A DNA stretch of 64,000 bases from Martelella sp. NC20 (GTDB lineage Bacteria > Pseudomonadota > Alphaproteobacteria > Rhizobiales > Rhizobiaceae). A model generated the notes under the pieces. That model was not told the origin of the DNA, did not search any database, and saw nothing but the letters and a program-made list of their open reading frames with translations. The number at the start of each line of letters is the position of its first letter. Position 1 is the stretch's first letter. The stretch is taken from contig NZ_CP054861.1 in the NCBI RefSeq assembly GCF_013459645.1, positions 2,902,001-2,966,000 on the forward strand, given 5' to 3'. Made by a program: the position numbers and the translations under genes. Of the stretch, positions 36,528 through 45,463 are shown in pieces.

Positions 36528-37490
36528 TTATCTGGATTTGTCGCGCAGCGAGACGGAAACGGCGGCGAGGATGATCAACCCACGAACGATCATCTGGTCG
36601 GAGACCGACAGGCCCATCAGGATAAGGCCGTTGTTGAGCATGCCCATCATCAGCGAACCGACGAGCGCCCCGATGACCGAGCCCTTGCCGCCGCTCAAAA
36701 GCGTGCCGCCGACGATGACGGCGGCAATGACGGTCATGAGATCGGTCTCGCCAAGTGTATATTTTGCGGCCTGCAGGCGGCCGGCATAAAGCAGTCCGGC
36801 AAGGCCGGCGAGGCCGCCCGAGATCATCAGCACGGCCAACCGCATGCGGGTGACGCTGATGCCGGAGACGCTGGCCGCGCGGGCATTGTCCCCAAGCGCC
36901 AGCACATGGGCGCCGAACCGGGTGTGCCGGTAGATGATATGGCCGAAACCGACGGCGATGATGACCCACCAGATCAGCGAGGGAATGCCCAGAAGCGAAC
37001 CGGAGCCGAAAAAGCCGGTGAATGTCTCGTTGATCACGGGAATGCTGCGCAGATTGGTCATCGAGCGGGAGACGCCGGCAAACAGCCCCATCGTCGCGAG
37101 CGTGACCAGGAATGACGGCAGCCGGACATAGGCGACCAGCACGCCGTTGATGAAGCCGATCAGAAGTCCTGCGGCAAGCCCGGCGGCGATGCCCGCCGCA
37201 AGGCCGTAGCTTGCAAGCGTCACTGCCGCCGCAAGGGCCGAGACTGCGACGGTGGAGCCGATCGAAAGATCGATCTCGCCGGCGGAGAGAACGAAGACCA
37301 GCCCGATCGCCATGATCGTGATCGGGGTGGTCTGCAGCACGATGTTCGTCAGGTTGCGCACCGTCAGAAAACCGCTGTCCTTCAGGACGACCGCGAAGAA
37401 CAGGAAGATCGCCACGAAGCCGATGTAAACCACATAGTGTTTGAGGTTCGCATAGCTTGCCAACCGGCGCCTTGCCATAGCGTGAGACAT
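36528..37490 (-). CDS. Sugar-type ABC transporter permease (RbsC/FrcC-like)
   Basis: This 320-residue inner-membrane protein has about nine to ten helices and the CUT2 signature elements GEIDLSIGSTVAVSAL and VIVGGTLLSGGKGSVIGALVG. It should pair with the binding protein at 37554 and the single-domain ATPase at 34571. It is 10 bases upstream of the yhfX-like gene. Confidence 0.92.
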   Translation of the reverse strand: MSHAMARRRLASYANLKHYVVYIGFVAIFLFFAVVLKDSGFLTVRNLTNIVLQTTPITIMAIGLVFVLSAGEIDLSIGSTVAVSALAAAVTLASYGLAAGIAAGLAAGLLIGFINGVLVAYVRLPSFLVTLATMGLFAGVSRSMTNLRSIPVINETFTGFFGSGSLLGIPSLIWWVIIAVGFGHIIYRHTRFGAHVLALGDNARAASVSGISVTRMRLAVLMISGGLAGLAGLLYAGRLQAAKYTLGETDLMTVIAAVIVGGTLLSGGKGSVIGALVGSLMMGMLNNGLILMGLSVSDQMIVRGLIILAAVSVSLRDKSR

Positions 37491-37553
37491 TCCTGCTCTC
37501 CTTGCATTGTCATCGTGTCGGCGGAAAGCGGCGGCCGGGGCCGCCGCTCAGGC

Positions 37554-38615
37554 TTATTTTGCGGCGTCGAGGACCGATTTCGGCGCGTCGCGGTTGAGCG
37601 ATTCCTGCCAGCCTTCGGCGACATTGTCCTTGGTGACGGTAAGCGCCGGCGCCACGATGAACGGCGGGACATCCTCGCCGGCAAGCGATTTCATTCCGGC
37701 AACCGCCATCGCCCGGCCGAGTTCGTAGGCCTTGTCGGCAACGATCGCGGTCACATTGCCGCCGCGCACCATGTCGAGCGCCACGGGCTCGGCAAGATCG
37801 AGCGTTACAATCTTCGTGGTCTTGTTGCCGTTTGCGCGCAGCGCCGCCAGAACGCCATCGGCGGGTTCTGCCCAGGTCACGTAAATGCCGTCGAGATCGG
37901 GGTTCTTCAGCAGCATCGCATTGGCCAGTTCCTCGGCGCGGGCCGGGTCTGAAATGCCCTGCTCGGCGGTGATCTGGATATCGGGATAGTCCTGCTCGAT
38001 CGTCGATTTGAACGCCTGGTCGCGCTGGTTGGTGACGTAGTAGCTGGCGTCGTGGAAGATATAGCCGACGTTGCCGCTGCCGCCGATGCCGCTGGCAAGC
38101 GCATCGGCCGCCTGCTTGCCCATCTGATAGAGGTCGTCGGTCACGATCGCGGCATAATCCGTGCCGTGTTCGTAGCCTGCCGGAAGGTTGGACAGGAAAA
38201 CCAGTTCCGTTCCATCGGCAATCGCCTGCCGGAAGGCCTCGGCCGAGGTGGTGGGATCGAGCGGCAGCGCAAGGATGATGTTCGGCTGAGCGGCAAGCGC
38301 TGTCTCGATGTCGCTGCGCTGCTTGGCGGGATCGAAGCCCGCATCGGTCTCCACGACCACGTCGATGCCGGCTTTGGCGAATTCATCCCTGGCGCCGGCC
38401 GAAACCGCGTTGATGAAATCGGAGGACGTGTGCCACAACAGCGCCGCCTTGTAGCCCTTGCCGGAAAGCGCCGAAAGGTCGCTGTCCGACAGCGTGATGT
38501 CCTGGCTGGGCGTTGCCGCTTCGCCGGACGGGCCCACGGTCTGGGCCTCGGCGGCGATCGACCAGAGCAATGCGGTGCCTGCGACCGCTGCGATGGAGAT
38601 GGATTTCGGTATCAT
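37554..38615 (-). CDS. ABC transporter substrate-binding protein, CUT2-like
   Basis: This 353-residue periplasmic protein has a signal peptide ending AAEA-QT and a type I periplasmic-binding fold (AKAGIDVVVETDAGFDPAKQ, ALPLDPTTSAEAFRQA, NPDLDGIYVTWAEPADGVL). The ATG at 38615 is preceded by AGGGGAA; the longer frame to 38666 overlaps no better site. The sequence is divergent from ribose/galactose binders, so the ligand is open. It lies between the M20 gene and the permease gene in the ROK operon. Confidence 0.88.
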   Translation of the reverse strand: MIPKSISIAAVAGTALLWSIAAEAQTVGPSGEAATPSQDITLSDSDLSALSGKGYKAALLWHTSSDFINAVSAGARDEFAKAGIDVVVETDAGFDPAKQRSDIETALAAQPNIILALPLDPTTSAEAFRQAIADGTELVFLSNLPAGYEHGTDYAAIVTDDLYQMGKQAADALASGIGGSGNVGYIFHDASYYVTNQRDQAFKSTIEQDYPDIQITAEQGISDPARAEELANAMLLKNPDLDGIYVTWAEPADGVLAALRANGNKTTKIVTLDLAEPVALDMVRGGNVTAIVADKAYELGRAMAVAGMKSLAGEDVPPFIVAPALTVTKDNVAEGWQESLNRDAPKSVLDAAK

Positions 38616-38647
38616 GTTCAGGTTCCCCTTTTCTCGGTTGAACAATT

Positions 38648-39901
38648 TCATTCGGCGACACCGCAATAGCGCGCCATGAACGTGGCGAAGGCCACGATGC
38701 CGGCGAGATATTCATCGATGTCGACGTGTTCCTGGAATGTATGGCAATTGCGGATGTCGCCCGGGGCGCAATAGACCGCTTGTATTCCCAGCCGGTTGAC
38801 CAGGAATGGCGTTTCCGACCAGAACGGCGCGCCTTCAAGCCTGCCGCGACCGGCCATTGCTCCGCTCACGCAGCGGCTCAGAAGGTCGACCTCCGGCAGG
38901 CTGGTTTCGATCTCCGCGGCAGAGCCGCCAAGCGGATGGTCGCGTCCGGCGGGATAGCTGATCTCCACACCGATCTCGGGATCCAGGATCGCGCCGTGGA
39001 TGACCGCTTCCATCTGCCGGGCGGCGTCATCCAGCGATTCACCCGGCAGGAGCTTGCGAATGAGCGATAGCCTGCAGGTTTCGGGAACGGCGATGAAACC
39101 ACCGCCTGTAAGTCCGGTGATCAGCAGAAACCCGTTGCCGATGAGATCATGCGATGCCCTTGCCGAAATCTCGTCGGAATGCGCCCAGAGAGCCGACATT
39201 ACCGCGTGGCTCGCCTTGAGCGCGTCCTTGCCGCGTTCGGGTACGCCGAAATAGGCGGAACGTCCGGTAATCGTGATATCGGCTATGAAGAAGCCGATCT
39301 GCGCCGTATAGATCGAAAGCTGCGTCGGCTCGACATAGACCGCGAAATCGGGCCTTGCGACGTCGCCCGCTTCGATGCGGTCGGTATAGGCCTTGATGCC
39401 GGCGGAGACCCCGGTGCCTTCCTCGCCGCTTTCCTCGTCGCCGACAAAGGCGAAGGCGACATCGCCGCGAAGCGCGATGCCGGCAGCGTCCAGAAGCGAG
39501 AGCGCGGCGAGCGCGCTGCAAATGCCGCCCTTCAGGTCGCCCGCGCCGCGTCCCCATATGGCGTCGTCGACAATGGCGCCGGCAAACGGGTCCTCGCGCT
39601 CGGTGCCGGCCCAGTGTTCTCTCCAGCCATCGACATGAACGGTGTCGGTGTGGCCGATGAACAGGAGCCTTTTGCCGCCGCCCTTGCCCTTGCGTTCGCC
39701 CCAGATATTGGGGCGGCCGGGCAGGAAGTCGGCGCGATGGAGGTTCGTTATGGCGCGGGCCGACATTTCGTCGCCCAAGAGGTCGACGAAATTGGCTTCG
39801 TTGCCGGTGATGCTTTCGCGCCCGATCGCCCGGCGCAGCAGGCCGATCGCATCGTCGCGGGCAAGAAAGGTCCTCAGTTTTTCGGTCAGGTCGTCGGTCA
39901 T
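38648..39901 (-). CDS. M20-family metallo-amidohydrolase (ArgE/DapE-like)
   Basis: This 417-residue dizinc enzyme has first-metal ligands in FIGHTDTVHVDG (H84, D86), the bridging Asp in GRGAGDLKGG (D122), the catalytic/ligand Glu pair in GDEESGEEG (156-157), and a C-terminal ligand His in CHTFQEHVD. A dimerisation insert is present in the middle. M20 enzymes remove N-acyl or peptide groups from amino acids. Within a transporter-racemase operon it probably hydrolyses the imported compound. Its start overlaps the ROK stop (ATGA). Confidence 0.9.
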   Translation of the reverse strand: MTDDLTEKLRTFLARDDAIGLLRRAIGRESITGNEANFVDLLGDEMSARAITNLHRADFLPGRPNIWGERKGKGGGKRLLFIGHTDTVHVDGWREHWAGTEREDPFAGAIVDDAIWGRGAGDLKGGICSALAALSLLDAAGIALRGDVAFAFVGDEESGEEGTGVSAGIKAYTDRIEAGDVARPDFAVYVEPTQLSIYTAQIGFFIADITITGRSAYFGVPERGKDALKASHAVMSALWAHSDEISARASHDLIGNGFLLITGLTGGGFIAVPETCRLSLIRKLLPGESLDDAARQMEAVIHGAILDPEIGVEISYPAGRDHPLGGSAAEIETSLPEVDLLSRCVSGAMAGRGRLEGAPFWSETPFLVNRLGIQAVYCAPGDIRNCHTFQEHVDIDEYLAGIVAFATFMARYCGVAE

Positions 39902-41115
39902 TGTCCTGCGACCTTCAATGCAAATCCGGTGGCGGGCGGCAGGGAAAGGCGGCTGCCGCCGAGCGCCTCAGTGCTGAACAACGCGTTGTGGAGGTGTTCG
40001 AGACCGATGGCGGCCGCGCCGATGAGGGCGGCGCCCGCGCCGAGCGGGCTTTGCGCGACCTCGACCGGGTAGGGGAAGCAGGCGGGCAGGAAGGTCCGCA
40101 CGCGGGCGAGCAACTCGCTGCGCAGCCCGATCGAGCCGCCGAGGATCACCTTTTGCGGATTGGCGATCGCGGCGATCGCGCCGATCCCGCGCGCCAGATA
40201 TTTCGCCGTTTCGTCGAGAACTTGCGCGGCATGAACGTCGCCTTCATTGGCGCGCTCGAAGATCACCGGCACGCCGGCTTCCTTGCCCGAAAGCGCCTTG
40301 TACCGCGCCATGATGCCGATCGAGGCCGTGACCCGCTCGAATGCGCCGGAGCGCAGCGATTCCGGATCGAACGGATCGGCGCCGAAGGGCAGAAAGCCAA
40401 GTTCGCCGGCGGAATGGGTCGCGCCGCGCACCAACCGGCCGTCAACCAGCAGGCCGCAGCCAATGCCGGTGCCGACGGCGATATAGGCGAGATTGTCGAT
40501 GTTCTGGCCTTCGCCCTGCCAGTTTTCGCCGATGACGGCGAGATTGACGTCGTTCTCGATCACCACCTCGACGCCCATCGCCGCGCCAAGCGCGCCGGCG
40601 ACATCCATCTTGTCGAAGCCGGCAAGGTTCGGCGCCATCAGCACGCGGCCGGTGTTCTTCTCCGGCGCGCCGGGAACGCCGATGACGGCCAGCCTGATGC
40701 GTTCGCGGGCGATATCCTTCCGTGCGACGGCCCGCCAGCAGAGATCGGCAATCTGGTCGATCACGAACTGGCCGCCGCGCGGATCGGTCGGCATGACCTC
40801 CTCGGCGACAACCTGGCATGCAAGATCGAGGATCGCGGCCCGCGCCTTGGTGCCGCCGAGATCGACCGAGGCGATATAGGCGGCATCGGGCACGAGTTCG
40901 TAATTGACGGCGGTGCGGCCGATATGGCCGCTGCTGCGGCCTGATTCCCGGATCCAGCCGTCGACTTCGAGCTGTCGCACGATTTCGGAAACGGTCTGTT
41001 TCGACAGTCCGGTCTGCTTGGAAATGGATGCACGGGAAATCTGCCCGCCCTGAATGATCGCCTCCATGACGGCCCGCTCGGAGAATTTCCGGGAGATATT
41101 ACCCGCGTCGCTCAT
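39898..41115 (-). CDS. ROK-family transcriptional repressor
   Basis: The protein has about 405 residues. A MarR-like winged helix (SRASISKQTGLSKQTVSEIVRQLE) is fused to a ROK sugar-kinase-like domain (VDLGGTKARAAILDL, AVGTGIGCGLLVDGRLVRG, HSAGELG). The CxCGxxGC zinc motif of active ROK kinases is absent after HSAGELG, which fits a pure regulator. The start at 41115 (MSDAGN) is preferred over 41130 because a perfect palindrome ends at 41130. It leads the operon and probably controls it in response to the transported compound. Confidence 0.9.
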   Translation of the reverse strand: MSDAGNISRKFSERAVMEAIIQGGQISRASISKQTGLSKQTVSEIVRQLEVDGWIRESGRSSGHIGRTAVNYELVPDAAYIASVDLGGTKARAAILDLACQVVAEEVMPTDPRGGQFVIDQIADLCWRAVARKDIARERIRLAVIGVPGAPEKNTGRVLMAPNLAGFDKMDVAGALGAAMGVEVVIENDVNLAVIGENWQGEGQNIDNLAYIAVGTGIGCGLLVDGRLVRGATHSAGELGFLPFGADPFDPESLRSGAFERVTASIGIMARYKALSGKEAGVPVIFERANEGDVHAAQVLDETAKYLARGIGAIAAIANPQKVILGGSIGLRSELLARVRTFLPACFPYPVEVAQSPLGAGAALIGAAAIGLEHLHNALFSTEALGGSRLSLPPATGFALKVAGQ

Positions 41116-41129
41116 ATATGCTTCTTTCA

Positions 41130-41146
41130 TTCGTTCTATGAACGAA
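41130..41146. promoter_or_regulatory. Probable ROK repressor operator
   Basis: A perfect dyad, TTCGTTC-TAT-GAACGAA, has 7-base arms around a 3-base centre. It lies directly upstream of the ROK start in an AT-rich promoter zone. Position and symmetry suit autoregulation of the operon by the ROK protein. Confidence 0.65.
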
Positions 41147-41241
41147 CTAATTAAACCAGATGCGGAAATGCGTCAAGCCGCAAGAGTGTTTTCGGGGAGG
41201 GCGGCTTGTGCGGCCCGGTTCGGCAGGGAGTACAGCCTGCT

Positions 41242-42681
41242 TCAGCAGGGAATATTGATGATCGCCCGCAAGCCGCCGAGCGGGCTGTCGCCGAGCGTGA
41301 CGTTGCCGCCATGGGAGCGGGCGATATCGCGGGCGATCGCAAGACCGAGGCCGGTGCCGGAGGAATCGAGATTGCGGGCATTGTCGAGCCGCAGGAACGG
41401 CTTGAACACCTCCTCGCGCATTGAGGCCGCAATGCCTGGTCCGTCGTCGTCGAAGGTCACGGTCAGCCATTTTTCACCATGCTCGGCGGTGATTTCCAGC
41501 CTTTCGGCATGGCGTTTGGCGTTGGAGGCGAGGTTGGCGACAAGGCGCGCGAAGGCATTGGGCCTGACCGCAACATCGTCCGCGCCGATCACCACATAAT
41601 GCAGCGATTTGCCGGACAGCTCGAAATCTTCCTGCTGGCGGCGGAACAGCGCCGAGAGACTGGCGGTGCCGGTGGTTTCCTCGGCGTCGCCGCGGGCAAA
41701 GTCGATATAGCCCTGCAGCATCTTCTGCATTTCCTCGATATCCAGATTGAGGGCCTCGACCTCCGGGCTTTCGCCGATCAGGGCAAGCTGCAGCTTGAAC
41801 CGGGTGAGGATGGTGCGCAGGTCGTGGCTGACGCCGTTCAGCATTGTGGTGCGCTGCTCGATCTGGCGTTCGATGCGCTCGCGCATCAGGATGAAGGCGA
41901 GGCCCGCGCGCCGGATTTCGATCGCGCCGCGCGGCGTATAGGGCACCACCGAGCGATGGCCCTTGCCGAATTCCTCCGCGGCCTGGGTCAGCTTCAGGAT
42001 CGGCCGGATCTGGCCGCGCAGGAACAGCGTCGCGATCCCGATCAGCACCAGCGAGGTGCCGACCATCCACAGAATGAAGATATGTGTGTTCGACGCGTAG
42101 GTCATCGAACGGCGCGCGAAGATGCGCAATATGCCGTCGTCGAGCTTGATGCGGATCTCGACGAAACGGGAATCGCCGAGCGTGTCGATCCAGAACGGAC
42201 GCCCGATCTTGGCCGAGATCAGTTCCGCCAGCACCTGATCGAGCAGGCCGAAAAACGGTTTCGGCAGTGGCGGCGGAAGCTTGGCGCCCGGCTCGAATGC
42301 AACGCGAAGCCCCATGTCGCGCGTGGCAATCGAGATGATCTCGCTTTCATATTCGTCGCCGGTCGCATCGATCAGGTCGATGATCGCCGCGATATCGCCG
42401 GTGACGGCATCGGCAAGGCGGCGGGTCACCATCTGCCAGTGGCGCTCCATGAACACGGTCGCGACGACCGCCTGCAGCAACAGCATCGGAATGATGATGA
42501 TCAGCAGCGAGCGGGCGAACAGGCCGCGCGGCACGCGATGATGCGTCCAGCGGGCGACGACCTTGTAGGCGCCGGCGGTATGGCGCAGCCCCGGCAGCCG
42601 CTCCAGTGCGCGCGTCCGTCTCCTGAGGGCATCCGCCGCTCTTGAACAGGCCTTTTCAAAGCTCGCGGGCCAGAGGTTCAA
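41242..42681 (-). CDS. EnvZ-like sensor histidine kinase
   Basis: This 479-residue kinase has transmembrane helices at about 58-78 and 203-222 enclosing a periplasmic domain of roughly 125 residues. A HAMP domain (LRGQIRPILKLTQAAEEFGKG), an EnvZ-type phosphoacceptor box LNGVSHDLRTILTRFK (H286), and an HATPase domain with FDDDGPGIA and GLGLAIARDIARSHGG follow. It is 9 bases downstream of its OmpR-type partner. Envelope or osmotic sensing is likely by family. Confidence 0.9.
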   Translation of the reverse strand: MNLWPASFEKACSRAADALRRRTRALERLPGLRHTAGAYKVVARWTHHRVPRGLFARSLLIIIIPMLLLQAVVATVFMERHWQMVTRRLADAVTGDIAAIIDLIDATGDEYESEIISIATRDMGLRVAFEPGAKLPPPLPKPFFGLLDQVLAELISAKIGRPFWIDTLGDSRFVEIRIKLDDGILRIFARRSMTYASNTHIFILWMVGTSLVLIGIATLFLRGQIRPILKLTQAAEEFGKGHRSVVPYTPRGAIEIRRAGLAFILMRERIERQIEQRTTMLNGVSHDLRTILTRFKLQLALIGESPEVEALNLDIEEMQKMLQGYIDFARGDAEETTGTASLSALFRRQQEDFELSGKSLHYVVIGADDVAVRPNAFARLVANLASNAKRHAERLEITAEHGEKWLTVTFDDDGPGIAASMREEVFKPFLRLDNARNLDSSGTGLGLAIARDIARSHGGNVTLGDSPLGGLRAIINIPC

Positions 42682-42690
42682 TTTCGCGTC

Positions 42691-43392
42691 CTAATCCCGG
42701 CTCAGGCGGTAGCCGATGCCGCGCACGGTCTGGAGATAAAGCGGGTTCGCCGGGTCGGTTTCGATCTTGCGGCGCAGCCGGTTGATCTGGACGTCGATGG
42801 TGCGCTCGTTGATCTCGCTGGCGCTGCTGACGAGATCGTAGCGCGCGACCGTTTCGCCGGCCTTTTCAGCCAGCATCGTCATGATGTCCTGCTCGCGGTC
42901 TGTAAGGCGGATCGGCGTGACCCCTTTCTTCAACTCGCGCCTGGCGAGCGAGAAGGAATAGGGGCCGAACACGACCTGATCGATCGCCGGCGTCTTCGGC
43001 ATCTCGGCGCGGCGCAGGATGTTGCTGATCCGCAGCAGCAGTTCGCGCGGCTCGAACGGCTTGACCAGATAGTCGTCGGCGCCCGCCTCGAGGCCGGCAA
43101 TGCGGGCGTCGGCCTCCGCCTTTGCCGTCAGCAGCAGCACGGGGACCGGGCGGAATTCGCCCAGATGGCGGGTCAGCGATACGCCGTCCTCGCCCGGCAT
43201 CATCACGTCGAGGACGAGGAGATCGAAGTCGAGCCCTTCCAGTTTGCGCCGCGCCTCGGCGGCATCGGCCGCCGTCGAGACCCGGTAGCCGTTTTCGCCC
43301 AGATAGCGTTTGAGAAGCGTGCGGATACGGGTATCGTCGTCAACGATCAGCAGATGGGCTGCGTCATCATCGACTGCTCTGGCTTCGCTCAT
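42691..43392 (-). CDS. OmpR-family response regulator
   Basis: This 233-residue regulator has a receiver domain (IVDDDTRIR acidic pocket, phospho-acceptor D62 in LLVLDVMMPGEDG, LLTAKAEAD, DDYLVKPFEP) and a C-terminal OmpR winged helix (LTDREQDIMTMLAEKAG ... INRLRRKIETDPANPLYLQTVRGIGYRL). It overlaps the upstream MarR gene by 4 bases and precedes its kinase, forming a three-gene operon. Confidence 0.94.
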   Translation of the reverse strand: MSEARAVDDDAAHLLIVDDDTRIRTLLKRYLGENGYRVSTAADAAEARRKLEGLDFDLLVLDVMMPGEDGVSLTRHLGEFRPVPVLLLTAKAEADARIAGLEAGADDYLVKPFEPRELLLRISNILRRAEMPKTPAIDQVVFGPYSFSLARRELKKGVTPIRLTDREQDIMTMLAEKAGETVARYDLVSSASEINERTIDVQINRLRRKIETDPANPLYLQTVRGIGYRLSRD

Positions 43393-43880
43393 GCTCCATT
43401 CCCTTTCTCGGCCTGCGGCGAAACCTGCGCTCCGGCACGGGGATCATGATCGCACATTCTTGTCAGAAATTGGCCGACCGCCCGGCGCTCGTCCTCCCGC
43501 ATCGCCGCAAATGCCCTGTCGATGCGCCGCAACTGCGGTGAAAGCAGCTCCCCGCGCAGCCGCTCGCCTTCACGGGTCAGAAACAGCCGGCGCTGACGGC
43601 GGTCCTCCGGTCCCGCGGTCTGGCGGATATAGCCGCCATCGATCAGCTGTTTCAGCACCCGTGCCAGGCTCTGCTTGGTGATGCGCAGAATGTCGAGAAG
43701 GTCGGCAACGCTCATCCCCGGCCGGCTGCCGACGAAGTGGATGACCCGGTGATGCGCGCGGCCGAAGCCGATCTCGCCGAGGATCGCGTCCGGATCGGCG
43801 GTGAAATCGCGATAGGCGAAAAACAGAAGCTCGACCACCGTCAGGTCCGCGACCTCGGTCTCGGGCGTCTGTTCGGGCAT
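43389..43880 (-). CDS. MarR-family transcriptional regulator
   Basis: This regulator of about 163 residues has a winged helix (MSVADLLDILRITKQSLARVLKQLID) and the wing sequence AGPEDRRQRRLFLT typical of MarR. The ATG at 43880 (MPEQTPETEV) is chosen with AGGCG upstream; a TTG at 43943 could add 21 residues. It is the first gene of the unit with the OmpR/EnvZ pair, linking a soluble ligand sensor to a two-component system. Confidence 0.88.
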   Translation of the reverse strand: MPEQTPETEVADLTVVELLFFAYRDFTADPDAILGEIGFGRAHHRVIHFVGSRPGMSVADLLDILRITKQSLARVLKQLIDGGYIRQTAGPEDRRQRRLFLTREGERLRGELLSPQLRRIDRAFAAMREDERRAVGQFLTRMCDHDPRAGAQVSPQAEKGNGA

Positions 43881-43968
43881 GATCGCCTGGCGTTTCGCTC
43901 CCAAAGCCTGTTTCCTTTCGCCCGGACGGGCTTTTGCAATCAAATCAAGTCTGACATAGGTGTTGTGT

Positions 43969-44072
43969 TAGAGCGTGTCCGCGCTTCCTTGAATCGCGAA
44001 CGCACTCAAACCTTTTGTTTTTTTGCGCGTCCGGACGGAAAACCGGTGTCCACTTTTCCTGGACGCGCTCTA
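43969..44072. repeat. RIME-like palindromic intergenic repeat, copy 2
   Basis: The outer arms TAGAGCGTGTCC (43969-43980) and GGACGCGCTCTA (44061-44072) enclose inner dyads (GCGTCCGGACG; AACCGGTGTCCAC). The central AACCTTTTGTTTTTTTGCG resembles the centre of the repeat at 33701. It sits between the divergent MarR and glyoxalase-like genes, so it is transcribed as part of a leader or lies in their promoters. Confidence 0.75.
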
Positions 44073-44132
44073 GGTTTAAAACGGACGCGGACGAAATGGA
44101 AGCCGTCCGTCCGCAAGGGAGATATCAGCTTC

Positions 44133-44780
44133 ATGGCGCAGATCCAGGCCGGGATCATTCCCGTCACCCCTCTTCAGCAGAACTGCACCGTGCTGTTCGA
44201 CCTCGAAAGCCGCGAGGGCGTCGTCGTCGATCCCGGCGGGGATGCCGATGTCATCATCCAGGTCGTCGAGGAAAACGGCATTGCGCTGAAGGCGATCTGG
44301 CTCACCCACGGCCATCTCGATCACGCCGGCGGGGCGATGGAGCTGAAGGAGCGTCTGGGTCTCGAGATCATCGGCCCGCATGAGGATGACCGCTTCATTC
44401 TGGAGAATATCGAGGAAAGCGCCGAGCGCTTCGGCATGGCGGGCATGGTGCGCAATTGCTTTCCGGACCGCTTTCTGACCGAGGGTGAAACAGTGGGGTT
44501 CGGCGACCATGTGTTCGAGGTCTATCACACCCCCGGCCACGCGCCCGGCCATGTGATCTTCTTCAACCGCGCCCAGAAATTCGCCGATGTCGGTGATGTG
44601 TTGTTTCACGGCTCGATCGGGCGGAGTGATCTGCCGGGCGGCGACCACGATACCCTTCTCGCCTCGATCCGCGACAAGCTGTTTCCGCTCGGCGACGACG
44701 TCGGCTTCATCTGCGGTCATGGACCAGGCGGACGCATCGGCGATGAACGCCGCAACAACCCGTTTCTCAAGGGGCTCTGA
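44133..44780 (+). CDS. Metallo-beta-lactamase-fold hydrolase, GloB/YcbL-like
   Basis: This 215-residue cytoplasmic protein has THGHLDHAGG metal ligands, a later HTPGHAPGHV His, the bridging Asp in VGDVLFHGSIGRSDL and the final His in ICGHGPGG. YcbL-type enzymes hydrolyse S-lactoylglutathione and related thioesters. The ATG at 44133 gives the family start MAQIQAGIIPVTPLQQNC; upstream frame extends into the repeat and is not coding. Confidence 0.88.
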   Translation: MAQIQAGIIPVTPLQQNCTVLFDLESREGVVVDPGGDADVIIQVVEENGIALKAIWLTHGHLDHAGGAMELKERLGLEIIGPHEDDRFILENIEESAERFGMAGMVRNCFPDRFLTEGETVGFGDHVFEVYHTPGHAPGHVIFFNRAQKFADVGDVLFHGSIGRSDLPGGDHDTLLASIRDKLFPLGDDVGFICGHGPGGRIGDERRNNPFLKGL

Positions 44781-44809
44781 GCGGCCTCTTGGTCCGCCGG
44801 GTTCGCACT

Positions 44810-45463
44810 CTACCCTGCGATCAGGATCTGTTCCGCCCCTTCGCGGCCGTCACTGGCGAAGACGGCGCGGCCGCCTTCCATGCGCACGCCGCCGGAGGCG
44901 AGCCGGCGAAGTGCGGCGGGATAAAGCCTGTGCTCCACCGTCAATATCCGCTCCGAGAGTGAACCTGCGGTATCGCCCGGCATGACCGGAACGGCTGCCT
45001 GGCCGATGATCGGCCCTTCGTCCATGCCCTCGGTTACGAAATGCACGGAGCAGCCGGCGATGCGCATGCCGGCGTCCAGTGCGCGCTGATGGGTGTCGAG
45101 GCCTGGAAACAGCGGCAGCAGCGAGGGGTGGATGTTGATGATCCGCCCCTCATAGGCGCGGATGAAATCGCCCGAAAGCAGGCGCATGAAACCGGCAAGG
45201 CAGATGAAATCGGGCGCGAGACCGGCCAGTACGCTCAGGATCGCAGCCTCGTGCGCCTGTTTGCTGTCGTAGTCCCTGCGGGCGAGGGCGTAGGTATCGA
45301 TGCCCCGCGCCTTCGCCTTCGCAAGTCCGCCGGCATCCGGCCTGTCGGAGAGGACGGCGATGATTTCGGCCGGAAAATCGGGAGCCGCGCAGGCGTCAGT
45401 GAGCTTGACCATGTTGGAGCCGCTGCCGGAGATGAAGACCGCAACCCGCTTCCGTCCGCTCAT
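44810..45463 (-). CDS. purN: Phosphoribosylglycinamide formyltransferase
   Basis: This 217-residue enzyme formylates GAR using 10-formyl-tetrahydrofolate in purine synthesis. It has the phosphate loop FISGSGSNM, catalytic Asn/His in [14 protein letters not shown], and the Asp segment [14 protein letters not shown]. The start overlaps the stop of purM (ATGA), so the two are translated together, as in many proteobacteria. Confidence 0.96.
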   Translation of the reverse strand: MSGRKRVAVFISGSGSNMVKLTDACAAPDFPAEIIAVLSDRPDAGGLAKAKARGIDTYALARRDYDSKQAHEAAILSVLAGLAPDFICLAGFMRLLSGDFIRAYEGRIINIHPSLLPLFPGLDTHQRALDAGMRIAGCSVHFVTEGMDEGPIIGQAAVPVMPGDTAGSLSERILTVEHRLYPAALRRLASGGVRMEGGRAVFASDGREGAEQILIAG

